A stretch of 64,000 nucleotides of DNA from Lacinutrix sp. Bg11-31 (GCF_002831665.1 NZ_CP025118.1:2046001-2110000); one strand, 5' to 3'; counted from the stretch's first letter, positions 29,752-40,483 are shown. Numbers and translations are program-made. Notes: generated from the sequence alone by a model not told the origin.

Positions 29752-30108
29752 TTAGAATTTAAGTCCTGCTTCTCTAGCTCCTTCAGCTAATGATTTTACT
29801 CTACCATGATATAAATAACCACCTCTATCGAAAGCGATAGTATCTACTCCTGCTTTAATTGCTTTTTCAGCAACAGCTTTACCAACTAAAGTAGCGGCTT
29901 CACTTTTGTTACCTTTTGCAGAACTAATGTCTTTATCTCTTGAAGATGCTGCTGCTAGAGTTTTACCTGTAACATCATCAACAACCTGAGCATAAATTTC
30001 TTTATTACTTCTAAAAACAGCTAACCTTGGTCTTGCTTCTGTACCAGAAACAACCTTACGGATTCTGCTTTTAATTCTTAGTCTTCTTTGGTTTTTTGTT
30101 AACTTCAT
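29752..30108 (-). CDS. rplR: Ribosomal protein L18 (uL18)
   Basis: This 118-residue 5S rRNA-binding protein of the central protuberance has a basic N-terminal tail ([20 protein letters not shown]). Family motifs are [20 protein letters not shown] and [20 protein letters not shown]. The stop is 6 bases before the rpsE start. Confidence 0.98.
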   Translation of the reverse strand: MKLTKNQRRLRIKSRIRKVVSGTEARPRLAVFRSNKEIYAQVVDDVTGKTLAAASSRDKDISSAKGNKSEAATLVGKAVAEKAIKAGVDTIAFDRGGYLYHGRVKSLAEGAREAGLKF

Positions 30109-30118
30109 AACTTAATTA

Positions 30119-30661
30119 TTATGCTGATTTACCAGCTTTTCTTCTTAGTATTTCACCTACAAACTTCACACCTTTTCCTTTGTAAGGCTCTGGTGGTCTA
30201 AATCCACGAATTTTCGCAGCTACTTGTCCAACAAGTTGTTTGTCGTGAGATGTTAACTTAATGATTGGATTTTTACCTTTATCTGAAACTGTTTCCACTT
30301 TCACTTCTGGTGCAACACTTAAAACAATGTTATGAGAAAAACCTAAAGCTAACTCTAATTTGTTACCTTGGTTACTTGCTCTATATCCTACTCCAACTAG
30401 CTCAAGCTCTTTTGTCCATCCTTTAGATACACCATCAATCATATTATTGATAAGTGATCTATATAAACCATGCTTAGCTTTACTTTCTTTATTATCTGAA
30501 GGACGTGTTACTAACACTTTTCCTTCTTCAACTTTAACTGTTACTGTATCATAAGATTGAGATAGCTCTCCTAACTTACCTTTTGCTGTAACAACGTTAT
30601 CTTTTACTTCTATAGTAACTCCTTCTGGAATTGCCACTGGATTATTTCCTATTCTTGACAT
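30119..30661 (-). CDS. rplF: Ribosomal protein L6 (uL6)
   Basis: This large-subunit protein, near the factor-binding centre, has 180 residues in two similar beta-alpha domains. The start is MSRIGNNPVAIPEGV, and the C-terminal signature is RPPEPYKGKGVKFVGEILRR. Order rpsH-rplF-rplR is standard for the spc operon. Confidence 0.98.
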   Translation of the reverse strand: MSRIGNNPVAIPEGVTIEVKDNVVTAKGKLGELSQSYDTVTVKVEEGKVLVTRPSDNKESKAKHGLYRSLINNMIDGVSKGWTKELELVGVGYRASNQGNKLELALGFSHNIVLSVAPEVKVETVSDKGKNPIIKLTSHDKQLVGQVAAKIRGFRPPEPYKGKGVKFVGEILRRKAGKSA

Positions 30662-30680
30662 CTCTTTCTTGTTTTATAGA

Positions 30681-31079
30681 TTAGTAAACGTAACATAAAA
30701 CTTCACCACCTACATTCTCACGTTGAGCTTGCTTTCCTGTCATAACTCCATGAGAAGTTGAAACTATAGCAATACCTAAACCGTTAAGAATACGAGGCAA
30801 TTCAGTTGAACTAGAATACAAACGTAAACCAGGTTTACTGATTCTTTGTAATTTTCTAATTACTGGCTCTTTTGTTTCTTTATTGTACTTAAGGGCAATT
30901 TTAATTGTTCCTTGTACTGAAGAATCATCGAACTTATAACTTAAAATATATCCTTGATCGAATAATATTTTAGTTATGTCCTTTTTTAAATTTGATGCAG
31001 GAATTTCCACTACTCTATGGTTAGCACGCACAGCGTTTCTAACTCTTGTAAGGAAATCTGCAATTGGATCTGTATACAT
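30681..31079 (-). CDS. rpsH: Ribosomal protein S8 (uS8)
   Basis: This 132-residue 16S rRNA-binding protein of the central domain starts [20 protein letters not shown]. The signature [20 protein letters not shown] is near the C terminus. In E. coli it represses the spc operon by binding its mRNA near rplX-rplE; no such target was established here. A 60-base gap precedes it. Confidence 0.98.
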   Translation of the reverse strand: MYTDPIADFLTRVRNAVRANHRVVEIPASNLKKDITKILFDQGYILSYKFDDSSVQGTIKIALKYNKETKEPVIRKLQRISKPGLRLYSSSTELPRILNGLGIAIVSTSHGVMTGKQAQRENVGGEVLCYVY

Positions 31080-31139
31080 ATTTATTAATTTACGGGCTTG
31101 GTTTTCATACTATTATGAACCTTAGACCAATTTAAATTT

Positions 31140-31409
31140 TTACCAACTTGCTTTTCTAACTCCTGGTATTAAACCTTGGTTAGCCATCTCTCTAAATGTA
31201 ACACGAGAAACACCAAATGTACGCATGTAACCTTTTGGTCGTCCTGTTAATTTACATCTATTGTGCATACGAACTGGAGAAGCATTTTTTGGTAACTTTT
31301 GTAGTGCTTCGTAATCGCCGGCTGCTTTTAAAGCTTTACGTTTCTCAGCATATTTTGCTACTGTTTTAGCTCTTTTCACCTCGCGGGCTTTCATTGATTC
31401 TTTAGCCAT
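31140..31409 (-). CDS. rpsN: Ribosomal protein S14 (uS14), zinc-free form
   Basis: This 30S head protein of 89 residues starts [20 protein letters not shown] and has the C-terminal core [20 protein letters not shown] then [21 protein letters not shown]. Only one cysteine is present, so no zinc ribbon is formed. It is shorter than the 101-residue E. coli form but typical of C-minus S14 in this phylum. It starts 3 bases after rplE. Confidence 0.97.
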   Translation of the reverse strand: MAKESMKAREVKRAKTVAKYAEKRKALKAAGDYEALQKLPKNASPVRMHNRCKLTGRPKGYMRTFGVSRVTFREMANQGLIPGVRKASW

Positions 31410-31412
31410 AAC

Positions 31413-31964
31413 TTAGTTTTTTTGAAAAGGTAAACCTAATTCTGTTAATAATGATTTTGCTTCTTTATCAGTTTCGGCAGAAGTCACAAAAGTAATATCC
31501 ATACCAGAAATTTTATTGATCTTATCAATATCTAATTCTGGAAATATTATTTGTTCAGTAATTCCTAAATTGTAATTACCTCTTCCATCAAAACCTTTAG
31601 CTTTAATACCACCGAAATCTCTTACACGTGGTAAAGCTGAAGTTACTAAACGATCTAAAAATTCGTACATTCTTTCTCCTCTTAACGTAACCATAGCGCC
31701 AATTGGCATACCTTTACGTAATTTGAAAGCTGCAACATCCTTTTTAGACAATGTAGCTATCGCTTTTTGTCCTGTTATAGTTGTTAACTCATCTAATGCG
31801 TAGTCAACTAATTTTTTATCTGCAACTGCTGCCCCAACTCCTCTAGATAATACTATCTTTTTAAGTTTAGGAACCTGCATTACATTACTATAACCAAATT
31901 CTTCTGTAAGAGCTGCAATTACTTTGCTTTTATACTCTTCTTTAAGTCTAGGTGAATATGCCAT
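31413..31964 (-). CDS. rplE: Ribosomal protein L5 (uL5)
   Basis: This 183-residue 5S rRNA-binding protein forms an intersubunit bridge with S13. Motifs visible are [60 protein letters not shown] and the [14 protein letters not shown] segment. It lies between rplX and rpsN with gaps of only a few bases. Confidence 0.98.
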   Translation of the reverse strand: MAYSPRLKEEYKSKVIAALTEEFGYSNVMQVPKLKKIVLSRGVGAAVADKKLVDYALDELTTITGQKAIATLSKKDVAAFKLRKGMPIGAMVTLRGERMYEFLDRLVTSALPRVRDFGGIKAKGFDGRGNYNLGITEQIIFPELDIDKINKISGMDITFVTSAETDKEAKSLLTELGLPFQKN

Positions 31965-31966
31965 AA

Positions 31967-32278
31967 CTATATTACTTCGTTTGATTTTTTCGAAAATCTT
32001 ACTTTCTTTCCGTCTTCCATTCTATATCCAATTCTTGTAGCTTCTCCTTTAGAAGTTAACAATGATAAGTTTGAAATTTGGATAGGAGCTTCTTTTTCTA
32101 CGATTCCTCCTTGTGGACTTTGTGCACTTGGTTTAGTATGTTTCTTTACCATGTTCACGCCCTCAACGATCGCCTTGTTCTTATCGGCTAATACTTTTTG
32201 TACTACACCTTCTGATCCTTTATGATCTCCAGCAATTACTTTTACAGTATCTCCAGATTTTATTTTAAGCTTTGTCAT
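31967..32278 (-). CDS. rplX: Ribosomal protein L24 (uL24)
   Basis: This early assembly protein of the large subunit, near the tunnel exit, has 103 residues with a KOW motif ([20 protein letters not shown]) and the segment [20 protein letters not shown]. It lies 13 bases after rplN and 2 before rplE. Confidence 0.98.
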   Translation of the reverse strand: MTKLKIKSGDTVKVIAGDHKGSEGVVQKVLADKNKAIVEGVNMVKKHTKPSAQSPQGGIVEKEAPIQISNLSLLTSKGEATRIGYRMEDGKKVRFSKKSNEVI

Positions 32279-32291
32279 CTTTATAAATGTC

Positions 32292-32660
32292 TTAAAGCAC
32301 TTCTGGTGCTAATGATACAATTTTCATGAATTGTTTATCACGAAGTTCTCTAGCAACAGGTCCAAATACACGTGTTCCTCTCATTTCACCCGTTGGGTTT
32401 AAAAGTACACAAGCATTGTCATCGAATCTAATATAAGATCCATCTGGACGTCTTACTTCTTTTTTAGTACGTACAACAACTGCTGTAGAGACTGCTTTTT
32501 TCTTAATGTTTCCATTAGGAGTTGCATCTTTAACAGAAACAACAACTTTGTCACCTACAGAAGCATATCTTCTTTTAGTACCTCCTAAAACGCGGATTAC
32601 TAAAACTTCTTTTGCTCCAGTGTTATCTGCTACTTTTATTCTTGATTCTTGTTGTACCAT
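32292..32660 (-). CDS. rplN: Ribosomal protein L14 (uL14)
   Basis: This 122-residue interface protein of the large subunit is also the docking site of the silencing factor RsfS in other bacteria. It starts [20 protein letters not shown] and contains [20 protein letters not shown] and the C-terminal [11 protein letters not shown]. It follows rpsQ by 2 bases. Confidence 0.98.
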   Translation of the reverse strand: MVQQESRIKVADNTGAKEVLVIRVLGGTKRRYASVGDKVVVSVKDATPNGNIKKKAVSTAVVVRTKKEVRRPDGSYIRFDDNACVLLNPTGEMRGTRVFGPVARELRDKQFMKIVSLAPEVL

Positions 32661-32662
32661 AA

Positions 32663-32920
32663 TTACTTCGCTCTTTCAATTATTTCAACTAATCTCCAAC
32701 ACTTAGATTTAGATAAAGGTCTTGTTTCCATGATCTTTACTGTATCTCCAATGTTACAGTCGTTTGTTTCGTCGTGTGCTACGTATTTTTTCGTTTTTAA
32801 AACGAATTTTCCGTACATAGGATGCTTCACTTTTTTTACTTCGGCAACAACGATTGATTTCATCATTTTGTTACTAGTAACTATTCCTATACGTTCTTTT
32901 CTTAAGTTTCTTTTTTCCAT
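32663..32920 (-). CDS. rpsQ: Ribosomal protein S17 (uS17)
   Basis: This 85-residue OB-fold protein binds 16S rRNA early in assembly. Visible motifs are [40 protein letters not shown] and [20 protein letters not shown]. The start 12 bases after the rpmC stop gives the normal N terminus. Confidence 0.97.
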   Translation of the reverse strand: MEKRNLRKERIGIVTSNKMMKSIVVAEVKKVKHPMYGKFVLKTKKYVAHDETNDCNIGDTVKIMETRPLSKSKCWRLVEIIERAK

Positions 32921-32932
32921 CTTTCAGCAGAA

Positions 32933-33124
32933 TTATTGTAATTCTCTTTTAGTTAATTCCGTTGCCAATCTAGCTACGTCTCTTCTTACAGAACGTAATT
33001 GGATTGGGTTATCTAAAGGAGATATTGCATGTGCCATTTTTAGGTCTGAATAACTCTTTTTTGTCTCACTGAGTTTCTCTTGTAACTCAGCTACAGATAA
33101 TTCTTTAATTTCTGATTGTTTCAT
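32933..33124 (-). CDS. rpmC: Ribosomal protein L29 (uL29)
   Basis: This 63-residue helical-hairpin protein lies at the polypeptide exit of the 50S subunit and contacts trigger factor and SRP in other bacteria. It starts MKQSEIKELSVAELQEKLSE and has the NPIQLRSVRRDVARLATELT signature. It sits 13 bases after rplP. Confidence 0.97.
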   Translation of the reverse strand: MKQSEIKELSVAELQEKLSETKKSYSDLKMAHAISPLDNPIQLRSVRRDVARLATELTKRELQ

Positions 33125-33137
33125 AATATCAAATAAA

Positions 33138-33557
33138 TTATGCTTCGTAATCTCTAGCGATTAAAAACTTTGTTTTTACAGGTAATTTTTGTGCTGCTAA
33201 ACGTAATGCTTCTTTTGCAACGTCTAATGGCACACCTCCTATTTCAAAAAGGACTCTACCTGGTTTTACTACTGCTGCCCAATATTCAACGGCACCTTTA
33301 CCTTTACCCATACGTACTTCAAGAGGTTTCTTTGTAATAGGCTTATCTGGAAATATTTTAATCCAAAGTTGCCCTTCTCTTTTCATGTGACGAGTAGCTG
33401 CAATACGCGCTGCTTCTATTTGACGCGAAGTTAAAAAATTCGAGTCTAGTGATTTTATTCCAAAAGTTCCGTTTGATAGTTGGTGCCCTCTTCCGGCATT
33501 ACCTTTCATACGTCCTTTTTGTTGTTTACGAAATTTTGTTCTTTTAGGCTGTAACAT
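33138..33557 (-). CDS. rplP: Ribosomal protein L16 (uL16)
   Basis: This 139-residue protein is needed for the peptidyl-transferase and A-site region. It starts [20 protein letters not shown]. Conserved parts are [40 protein letters not shown] and [19 protein letters not shown]. It follows rpsC by 20 bases in the S10-operon order. Confidence 0.98.
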   Translation of the reverse strand: MLQPKRTKFRKQQKGRMKGNAGRGHQLSNGTFGIKSLDSNFLTSRQIEAARIAATRHMKREGQLWIKIFPDKPITKKPLEVRMGKGKGAVEYWAAVVKPGRVLFEIGGVPLDVAKEALRLAAQKLPVKTKFLIARDYEA

Positions 33558-33577
33558 TTTTCTTGTTCTTTAAAAAA

Positions 33578-34300
33578 TTACTTTCTACGACGAGATTGAT
33601 TCTTATTATCTCTTCCGCCTCGTCCACCTTTTCCTTGCTTCTTAGATAATCCAACAAGAGGAGAAAGTTCTCTTTTACCATATACTTCACCTTTCATGAT
33701 CCATACTTTAACACCCAACCTACCATAAGTAGTATGTGCCTCAACTAAAGCATAATCAATATCGGCTCTAAATGTAGACAAAGGTATACGTCCATCTTTG
33801 TAGTGTTCAGAACGTGCCATTTCAGCACCATTTAAACGTCCACTAATTTGGATTTTAATTCCTTCAGCGTTCATACGCATAGTAGCAGCAATAGCCATCT
33901 TTATTGCACGTCTGTATGAAATTCTATTTTCAATTTGACGAGCGATACTTGTTCCTACTAAAAATGCATCTAATTCAGGTCTTTTAATCTCAAAGATATT
34001 GATCTGAACTTCTTTACCTGTAATTTTCTTAAGTTCTTCTTTTAACTTGTCTACCTCTTGACCGCCTTTACCGATAATAATACCAGGTCTAGCAGTTGTG
34101 ATAGTAACGGTTACAAGTTTTAAAGTTCTCTCGATTATTACTCTACTTACACTAGCTTTAGATAAACGTGCGTGAACATACTCTCTGATTTTATAATCTT
34201 CAGCAAGTTTGTCTCCATAATCGTTACCTCCATACCAGTTAGATTCCCATCCTCTGATAATTCCTAAGCGATTTCCGATTGGATTTGTCTTTTGTCCCAT
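33578..34300 (-). CDS. rpsC: Ribosomal protein S3 (uS3)
   Basis: This 240-residue head protein at the mRNA entry helps unwind mRNA. It has a KH type 2 domain ([20 protein letters not shown]) and a C-terminal domain ([40 protein letters not shown]). A basic tail ([18 protein letters not shown]) ends it. The start chosen is the ATG at 34300, which gives [14 protein letters not shown]. An ATG 12 codons upstream would overlap rplV and add a non-family sequence. Confidence 0.97.
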   Translation of the reverse strand: MGQKTNPIGNRLGIIRGWESNWYGGNDYGDKLAEDYKIREYVHARLSKASVSRVIIERTLKLVTVTITTARPGIIIGKGGQEVDKLKEELKKITGKEVQINIFEIKRPELDAFLVGTSIARQIENRISYRRAIKMAIAATMRMNAEGIKIQISGRLNGAEMARSEHYKDGRIPLSTFRADIDYALVEAHTTYGRLGVKVWIMKGEVYGKRELSPLVGLSKKQGKGGRGGRDNKNQSRRRK

Positions 34301-34307
34301 ATCTATC

Positions 34308-34715
34308 TTAGCTTTGTGTATTATTGTTAGCTCCAACTACGATTGTTACGTGGTTAGAACGCTTTCTTATTCTGTGTGCACGACCTTGAGGTGCTGGACG
34401 CAATCTTTTTAACATAGATCCTCCATCAACTCTAATCTCTTTAACAAAAAGTTCAGCTTCTTCTATAGATGCATCTTCATTTTTAGCTTGCCAGTTTGCA
34501 ATTGCAGATACTAACAATGTTTCTAAACGTTTTGATGCCTCTTTAGAACTAAACTTTAATATGTTAAGTGCTTTTTCCACGCGTTCACCTCTTACTAAAT
34601 CGGCTACTAAACGCATTTTTCTCGGTGATGTAGGACAGTTATTAAGTTTAGCAAAAGCAATTTGCTTTTTACCTTCCTTAATAGCGTCTGCCATTTGTTT
34701 TTTACGACTTCCCAT
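34308..34715 (-). CDS. rplV: Ribosomal protein L22 (uL22)
   Basis: This large-subunit protein, whose loop lines the peptide tunnel, has 135 residues. A short lysine-rich N-terminal extension precedes the usual core ([36 protein letters not shown]), so it is longer than the 110-residue E. coli form. The tunnel loop region [20 protein letters not shown] looks intact, with no macrolide-resistance-type insertion seen. Confidence 0.97.
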   Translation of the reverse strand: MGSRKKQMADAIKEGKKQIAFAKLNNCPTSPRKMRLVADLVRGERVEKALNILKFSSKEASKRLETLLVSAIANWQAKNEDASIEEAELFVKEIRVDGGSMLKRLRPAPQGRAHRIRKRSNHVTIVVGANNNTQS

Positions 34716-34721
34716 AGCTTA

Positions 34722-35000
34722 CTACTTTTTACCTTTATTTTTAGCACCAGCGTGACCTCTAAAAGATCTTGTTGGTGAAAATTCTCCTAATTTATGACCT
34801 ACCATATTCTCAGTAACATATACTGGAACAAATTGACGTCCATTGTGTACTGCTATTGTTTGACCAACAAAATCTGGAGTAATCATACTTGCTCTTGACC
34901 AAGTTTTAATTACTGTCTTTTTGTTGTTCTCAACGTTAGTAGCAACTTTCTTCTCTAATTTATAATGAACGTAAGGTCCTTTTTTTAATGATCTTGCCAT
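34722..35000 (-). CDS. rpsS: Ribosomal protein S19 (uS19)
   Basis: This 92-residue head protein binds 16S rRNA with S13. It starts [20 protein letters not shown] and has [20 protein letters not shown] and [20 protein letters not shown]. The length equals that of E. coli. It starts 3 bases after the rplB stop. Confidence 0.98.
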   Translation of the reverse strand: MARSLKKGPYVHYKLEKKVATNVENNKKTVIKTWSRASMITPDFVGQTIAVHNGRQFVPVYVTENMVGHKLGEFSPTRSFRGHAGAKNKGKK

Positions 35001-35003
35001 GTC

Positions 35004-35828
35004 TTATTTTTTTCTACGTTCGATTATATATTTATTACTTGCTTTAGTTTTAGAACGAGTTCTAAATCCTTTAGCAGGTATACCGTTTCTTGAACGTGGA
35101 TGTCCTCCAGAAGATTTACCTTCTCCACCACCCATTGGGTGATCGACTGGATTCATTACAACTGGTCTAGTTCTTGGTCTTCTACCTAACCATCTAGATC
35201 TACCTGCTTTACCAGAAACTAATAATTGGTGATCTGAATTAGACACTACTCCAATTGTTGCCATACAAGTAACCAAGATTAATCTTGTTTCACCTGAAGG
35301 TAATTTTACAGTTGCAAATCTACCATCTCTTGCCATTAACTGAGCAAAAGCACCAGCACTACGAGCCATAACAGCTCCTTGTCCTGGACGTAATTCTATA
35401 CAAGAAATAATTGTACCTAGTGGAATATTCGCTAAAGGCATTGCATTTCCAATTTCTGGATCTACATTTTCACCTGAAACAATAGTTTGTCCAACTTGTA
35501 AACCATTTTGAGCAATGATATAGGTCTTCTCACCATCTTGGTAATTTAATAATGCGATAAACGCTGTACGGTTAGGATCATATTGAATTGAAGCAACTTC
35601 AGCAGGAATACCCGCTTTAGTTCTCTTAAAATCGATAATACGATACCTTTTCTTATGACCACCACCTTTGTAGCGCATAGTCATACGACCTTGACTGTTT
35701 CTACCACCTGAACGTTTTTTCGGAGCTAATAAACTTTTCTCCGGCTTATCAGTTGTAATGGCGTCAAATCCATTTACAACTCTAAATCGCTGTCCTGGTG
35801 TGATTGGTTTTAATTTTCTTACTGACAT
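35004..35828 (-). CDS. rplB: Ribosomal protein L2 (uL2)
   Basis: This 274-residue core protein of the 50S subunit is needed for subunit association and peptidyl transfer. It has the OB-fold and SH3-like RNA-binding domains. The functional loop near the C terminus ([20 protein letters not shown]) carries the conserved histidine. The basic C terminus is [16 protein letters not shown]. It lies between rplW and rpsS. Confidence 0.98.
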   Translation of the reverse strand: MSVRKLKPITPGQRFRVVNGFDAITTDKPEKSLLAPKKRSGGRNSQGRMTMRYKGGGHKKRYRIIDFKRTKAGIPAEVASIQYDPNRTAFIALLNYQDGEKTYIIAQNGLQVGQTIVSGENVDPEIGNAMPLANIPLGTIISCIELRPGQGAVMARSAGAFAQLMARDGRFATVKLPSGETRLILVTCMATIGVVSNSDHQLLVSGKAGRSRWLGRRPRTRPVVMNPVDHPMGGGEGKSSGGHPRSRNGIPAKGFRTRSKTKASNKYIIERRKK

Positions 35829-35839
35829 TTGTCTTTTAA

Positions 35840-36130
35840 TTACATGTTAGTGTATAAATCAATTATCTCACCTTCCGCCAGCTGTACTATCGCTTTTTTC
35901 TTTGCGTTAGTTTTACCATGTTGAATACCAGTTTTTGTAAACTTAGTACTTCTATCTGGACGGACATTTATAGTACGAACTTTTTCAACAGAAACTCCAT
36001 AAGCAGCTTCCACTGCTTTTTTAATTTCTACCTTGTTCGCCTTTGTATTCACGAAGAAGCTAAAACAGTTGTTTAATTCACTGTTTGCAGTTGCTTTTTC
36101 TGTGATAATAGGTTTAATTAAGATATTCAT
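35840..36130 (-). CDS. rplW: Ribosomal protein L23 (uL23)
   Basis: This 96-residue protein lies at the tunnel exit and is the docking site of trigger factor and SRP in other bacteria. It starts [20 protein letters not shown] and has the core [20 protein letters not shown] and [20 protein letters not shown]. It is 7 bases from rplD. Confidence 0.97.
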   Translation of the reverse strand: MNILIKPIITEKATANSELNNCFSFFVNTKANKVEIKKAVEAAYGVSVEKVRTINVRPDRSTKFTKTGIQHGKTNAKKKAIVQLAEGEIIDLYTNM

Positions 36131-36137
36131 TTGTTTC

Positions 36138-36767
36138 TTATTTACTTAAATTCGTTACAATTCCTTCTAAAGCTCCTTCTAAAAGCACTACTTTACTTGC
36201 TTTTAGAATTTTATAAGTACTTAGTTCTGAGGCTAGTACCACATCAGAGCCTTTTAAATTGCGTGACGACAAATATACATTATTATTTGAAGCACCCAAC
36301 ACAAAGAGTGATTTTTTGTTTTGTAAGTCTAAAGCTTTCAAAATATTAGTGAAATTTTTAGTCTTTGGAGAGTCAAAATTAAAGTCTTCTAAAACAATAA
36401 TTTCTTTCTCACTTGCCTTAATACTAAAAGCTGATTTACGAGCTAATCGTTTTAGGTTTTTATTAAGTTTGATTGAATAACTTCTAGGTCTTGGTCCGAA
36501 CATACGTCCACCTCCTCTAAAAACACCCGACTTAATAGAACCTGCACGAGCTGTACCAGTTCCTTTTTGCTTCTTAATCTTACGTGTAGATCCAGTAATC
36601 TCAGCTCTTTCTTTCGATTTGTGAGTACCTTGTCTTTGGTTTGCTAAATATTGTTTAACATCCAAATACACTGCATGATTATTAGGCTCAATAGCAAAAA
36701 CATCGCTAGAAAGGTCTGCCTTTCTACCTGTTTCTTTTCCGTTTATATCTAAAACTGCTACTTTCAT
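36138..36767 (-). CDS. rplD: Ribosomal protein L4 (uL4)
   Basis: This 209-residue protein has a tunnel-reaching loop with HKSKERAEITGSTRKIKKQK and AGSIKSGVFRGGGRMFGPRP. In E. coli L4 also represses the S10 operon through the leader; here the region before rplC holds hairpins that could be examined for a similar role. The start shares one base with the rplC stop, so translation is coupled. Confidence 0.97.
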   Translation of the reverse strand: MKVAVLDINGKETGRKADLSSDVFAIEPNNHAVYLDVKQYLANQRQGTHKSKERAEITGSTRKIKKQKGTGTARAGSIKSGVFRGGGRMFGPRPRSYSIKLNKNLKRLARKSAFSIKASEKEIIVLEDFNFDSPKTKNFTNILKALDLQNKKSLFVLGASNNNVYLSSRNLKGSDVVLASELSTYKILKASKVVLLEGALEGIVTNLSK

Positions 36768-37384
36768 TATTTTCTAATAATTACATAAGCGTTTTTATGG
36801 CCAGGAACACATCCTTTAACCACAAGTAGATTCTTTTCAGCAACTACTTTTAAAACTCTTAAATTTTGAACTTTTATAGTGTCTCCACCCATTCTTCCTG
36901 CCATCTTCATTCCTTTGAAGACTCTTGCTGGATAAGATGCAGCTCCAATAGATCCTGGCGCTCTTAAACGGTTATGTTGACCGTGAGTAGCTTGACCCAC
37001 ACCAGCAAAACCATGACGTTTTACAACACCTTGAAATCCTTTACCTTTTGATGTTCCTGCAACATCAACAAATTCACCTTCTTTAAAGTGATCTACAGTT
37101 ATTGCATCACCTAATTTGTACTCCTCATCAAAACCTTGAAATTCTACGATTTTGCGTTTTACAGAAGTTCCTGCTTTTTTCACGTGACCTAAGTCCGCTT
37201 TAGTAGCACTTTTTTCTGTCGCGTCATCGAAACCTAGTTGAATAGCTGTATAGCCGTCAACTTCTTCAGTTCTGACTTGGGTAACGATACATGGTCCAGC
37301 TTCGATTACTGTACATGGCATATTTTTACCATTTTCATCGAAGATGCTGGTCATACCGATTTTTTTTCCAATTAACCCAGACAT
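36767..37384 (-). CDS. rplC: Ribosomal protein L3 (uL3)
   Basis: This 205-residue early assembly protein lies near the peptidyl-transferase centre. It starts [20 protein letters not shown]. The central extension contains the conserved [20 protein letters not shown] and [20 protein letters not shown]. The 151 bases upstream hold an intrinsic terminator and an 18-base palindrome, suggesting that this is the first gene of the S10-type unit. Confidence 0.98.
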   Translation of the reverse strand: MSGLIGKKIGMTSIFDENGKNMPCTVIEAGPCIVTQVRTEEVDGYTAIQLGFDDATEKSATKADLGHVKKAGTSVKRKIVEFQGFDEEYKLGDAITVDHFKEGEFVDVAGTSKGKGFQGVVKRHGFAGVGQATHGQHNRLRAPGSIGAASYPARVFKGMKMAGRMGGDTIKVQNLRVLKVVAEKNLLVVKGCVPGHKNAYVIIRK

Positions 37385-37413
37385 AATTATTATTTATTTA
37401 TTATTACTATTTT

Positions 37414-37431
37414 GTTGAAACATGTTTCAAC
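37414..37431 (-). promoter_or_regulatory. 18-base perfect palindrome upstream of rplC
   Basis: gttgaaaca and its complement abut with no spacer, 29 bases before the rplC ATG. It could be a protein-binding operator or a leader hairpin. No exact -7 promoter element was found beside it. Confidence 0.55.
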
Positions 37432-37444
37432 TCTACTTATTTTT

Positions 37445-37480
37445 AAAAAACTCAAGGCCGAAAATACGTTTCAGCCTTGA
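37445..37480 (-). terminator. Intrinsic terminator or attenuator between rpsJ and rplC
   Basis: On the minus strand TCAAGGC pairs with GCCTTGA, with an inner GAAA/TTTC stem, and is followed by six T residues. It lies 56 bases past the rpsJ stop and separates the str-type unit from the S10-type unit. Confidence 0.82.
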
Positions 37481-37535
37481 ATTGTATTTTTCCGTTTTTC
37501 CTTCGCGCGCAGCTTAGGACATGTAAAGCTTAAAC

Positions 37536-37841
37536 TTAAACTTTGATTTCTACTTCAACACCACTTGGTAACTCTAACTTCATTAGAGCATCAATAGTTT
37601 TAGAAGATGAAGAGTAAATATCTAATAATCTCTTATAAGAGCTTAATTGAAATTGTTCTCTAGACTTTTTGTTAACGTGAGGTGAACGTAATACAGTGAA
37701 AATTTTCTTGTGTGTTGGTAATGGAATTGGCCCAGTTACAACAGCACCTGTACTTTTTACTGTTTTTACAATCTTATCAGCAGACTTGTCTACTAAGTTA
37801 TGATCGTAAGACTTTAATTTTATTCTAATTTTTTGACTCAT
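37536..37841 (-). CDS. rpsJ: Ribosomal protein S10 (uS10)
   Basis: This 101-residue head protein is also the partner of NusB in transcription antitermination in other bacteria. It has [40 protein letters not shown] and the loop [12 protein letters not shown]. It follows fusA by 12 bases and is separated from rplC by a terminator. Confidence 0.98.
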   Translation of the reverse strand: MSQKIRIKLKSYDHNLVDKSADKIVKTVKSTGAVVTGPIPLPTHKKIFTVLRSPHVNKKSREQFQLSSYKRLLDIYSSSSKTIDALMKLELPSGVEVEIKV

Positions 37842-37853
37842 TTTCTTAACTTT

Positions 37854-39980
37854 TTAAGATTGTTCTCCTTTAGCTGCTTTTATCACTTCTTCAGATACAT
37901 TTGAAGGTGTTTGAGCATAGTGTGAAAATTCCATTGTTGACGTTGCTCTACCAGAAGATAATGTTCTTAATGTTGTTACATATCCAAACATTTCAGAAAG
38001 CGGCACTGTAGCTTTTATTGTTTTTGCGCCTGCACGGTCTCCCATACCTTCCATCATACCTCTTCTTCTATTTAAATCACCTACAATATCACCCATGTTT
38101 TCTTCAGGAGTAATAACTTCTAGTTTCATTATAGGTTCCATGATTACAGCTTTTGCAGCTTTAGCACAGTTTTTAAATCCTAATTTAGCAGCTAATTCGA
38201 AAGATAATTGATCCGAATCCACATCGTGATAAGAACCGTCACGTAAAGTAACTTTCATTGCATCTACTTCAAAACCTGCTAAAGGTCCGTTAATCATTGC
38301 TTGCTTAAACCCTTTTTCAATTGAAGGGATAAATTCTTTAGGAACATTACCACCTTTAATAACTGATTGAAACTGAAGACCTACAACACCTTCGTCAGCT
38401 GGTTCTACAGTAAACACGATATCTGCGAATTTACCACGACCACCAGATTGTTTTTTATAAACTTCTCTATGATCTGCTGCCTGAGTAATAGCCTCTTTAT
38501 ATTCAACTTGAGGTTGACCTTGATTTACTTCAACATTAAACTCACGTCTTAAACGGTCTACAATAACGTCAAGGTGAAGTTCACCCATACCTGATATTAT
38601 AGTCTGTCCTGAAGCTTCGTCTGAACGCACAGTAAACGTAGGATCTTCTTCAGCTAATTTAGCTAAGCCTATACCTAATTTATCTACATCTGCTTTAGTT
38701 TTAGGCTCTACCGCGATACCAATTACTGGATCTGGAAAGTCCATAGACTCTAAAACGATAGGATGATCTTGATCTGAAAGTGTATCCCCTGTTTTAATAG
38801 ATTTAAATCCAACAGCAGCTCCAATATCTCCAGCTTCTATATAATCAATTGCATTTTGCTTGTTAGCATGCATTTGATAGATACGTGAGATACGTTCTTT
38901 TTTACCAGAACGATTATTTAACACATAAGAACCAGCATCTAAACGGCCTGAATAAGCTCTAAAAAACGCTAAACGCCCTACGAAAGGATCTGTAGCAATT
39001 TTAAATGCCAATGCAGCGAAAGGCTCCTTAACACTTGGTTTACGTATAACTTGCTCGTCTGTATCTGGATTAATTCCAACAATACCTTCCTTATCCATTG
39101 GAGAAGGTAGATAACGACATACAGCATCTAATAGAAACTGAACACCTTTGTTTTTAAACGCAGAACCACAAATCATTGGAATAATAGCCATATCCATTAC
39201 AGCAGCTCTAAGTGCAGCATGCACTTCTTCTTCTGTAATAGAATCTTCATCTTCCATAAATTTCTCTAAAAGATTCTCATCATAACTTGCAACTTCTTCA
39301 ATTAAAAGCGCACGATACTTACGAGACTCTTCTTTTAACTCTTCAGGAATTTCAATAACATCGAAAGTAGCCCCTTGAGTTTCATCATGCCATACTATAG
39401 CACGATTTTTTACTAAATCTATAATACCTTTAAAGTTTTCCTCGTCACCAATGTTTAAAACTATTGGTACCGCGTTAGACTTCAACATATCTTTTACTTG
39501 CTGACAAACACCTAAAAAATCTGATCCTTGACGGTCCATTTTATTAACGAAACCAATTCTTGGCACTTTATAGTTGTCTGCTAATCTCCAGTTAGTTTCT
39601 GATTGCGGCTCAACACCATCAACTGCACTAAATAAGAACACTAAACCATCTAATACACGTAAAGATCTATTTACTTCTACAGTAAAATCTACGTGACCTG
39701 GTGTATCAATAATATTAAAATGATAACCTTGAGCTTCTGCTGTTGGCTCACCATTTTCCTTCGGAAACACCCATTCACAAGTTGTAGCTGCAGACGTAAT
39801 AGTAATACCACGTTCCTGTTCTTGCTCCATCCAATCCATTGTTGCAGCACCATCATGCACTTCACCAATTTTATGTGAAACTCCTGTATAATAAAGAACA
39901 CGCTCTGTCGTTGTTGTTTTACCAGCATCAATATGAGCCGCAATCCCTATGTTTCTTGTTAATCTTAAATCTCTTGCCAT
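37854..39980 (-). CDS. fusA: Translation elongation factor G
   Basis: This 708-residue GTPase drives ribosomal translocation. The G domain has [19 protein letters not shown] (G1), the switch region [32 protein letters not shown] (G3) and [12 protein letters not shown] (G4). Domains II-V follow, with domain IV motifs [16 protein letters not shown] and domain [16 protein letters not shown]. Order rpsL-rpsG-fusA-rpsJ is kept, but tuf is not in the window. Confidence 0.98.
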   Translation of the reverse strand: MARDLRLTRNIGIAAHIDAGKTTTTERVLYYTGVSHKIGEVHDGAATMDWMEQEQERGITITSAATTCEWVFPKENGEPTAEAQGYHFNIIDTPGHVDFTVEVNRSLRVLDGLVFLFSAVDGVEPQSETNWRLADNYKVPRIGFVNKMDRQGSDFLGVCQQVKDMLKSNAVPIVLNIGDEENFKGIIDLVKNRAIVWHDETQGATFDVIEIPEELKEESRKYRALLIEEVASYDENLLEKFMEDEDSITEEEVHAALRAAVMDMAIIPMICGSAFKNKGVQFLLDAVCRYLPSPMDKEGIVGINPDTDEQVIRKPSVKEPFAALAFKIATDPFVGRLAFFRAYSGRLDAGSYVLNNRSGKKERISRIYQMHANKQNAIDYIEAGDIGAAVGFKSIKTGDTLSDQDHPIVLESMDFPDPVIGIAVEPKTKADVDKLGIGLAKLAEEDPTFTVRSDEASGQTIISGMGELHLDVIVDRLRREFNVEVNQGQPQVEYKEAITQAADHREVYKKQSGGRGKFADIVFTVEPADEGVVGLQFQSVIKGGNVPKEFIPSIEKGFKQAMINGPLAGFEVDAMKVTLRDGSYHDVDSDQLSFELAAKLGFKNCAKAAKAVIMEPIMKLEVITPEENMGDIVGDLNRRRGMMEGMGDRAGAKTIKATVPLSEMFGYVTTLRTLSSGRATSTMEFSHYAQTPSNVSEEVIKAAKGEQS

Positions 39981-39983
39981 TTC

Positions 39984-40460
39984 TTAAAATCTAAAGTGAG
40001 AGAATGCTTTGTTTGCTTCAGCCATCTTATGAGTATCTACTCTTTTCTTAACCGCTGCTCCTTCTTCTTTAGCTGCTGCTAAAACCTCAGATGCTAAACG
40101 TTGCGCCATAGATTTTTCGTTTCTTTTTCTAGAATAGCTAATTAACCATTTCATTGCTGTTGAAACTTTACGATCGGCACGTATAGGATTTGGAATTTGG
40201 AATGTAGCTCCACCAACTCTACGACTACGCACTTCTACGTGAGGCATAACGTTAGACAATGCTTCTTTCCAGATTTCTAAACCTGTTTTCTCTTCGTCTG
40301 TCTTTTTAGACTCTACGATATCTATTGCATCGTAAAATACTTTAAAAGCTACTGACTTCTTACCATCCCACATCATCATGTTTACAAAACGAGTCACTAA
40401 TTGATCGTTAAAACGAGGATCTGGCAAAAGCGGTCTTTTTTTCGCTGCTCTTTTTCTCAT
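39984..40460 (-). CDS. rpsG: Ribosomal protein S7 (uS7)
   Basis: This 158-residue head protein starts 3' domain assembly and lines the E site. It has MRKRAAKKRPLLPDPRFNDQ, VTRFVNMMMWDGKKSVAFKV, VRSRRVGGATFQIPNPIRAD and the C-terminal helix ending HKMAEANKAFSHFRF. In E. coli it represses the str operon between rpsL and rpsG; the gap here is only 23 bases. Confidence 0.98.
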   Translation of the reverse strand: MRKRAAKKRPLLPDPRFNDQLVTRFVNMMMWDGKKSVAFKVFYDAIDIVESKKTDEEKTGLEIWKEALSNVMPHVEVRSRRVGGATFQIPNPIRADRKVSTAMKWLISYSRKRNEKSMAQRLASEVLAAAKEEGAAVKKRVDTHKMAEANKAFSHFRF

Positions 40461-40483
40461 GTCTTCTTCTTAAAGTTTTAAAA

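Noticed and set aside
32649..33053. Plus-strand ORF of 134 codons opposite rpsQ and rpmC
   Set aside because: It spans two certain ribosomal protein genes on the other strand and has no family resemblance.
34301..34336. Alternative upstream start for rpsC
   Set aside because: It would overlap rplV and add 12 residues not found in the family; MGQKTNP is the conserved N terminus.
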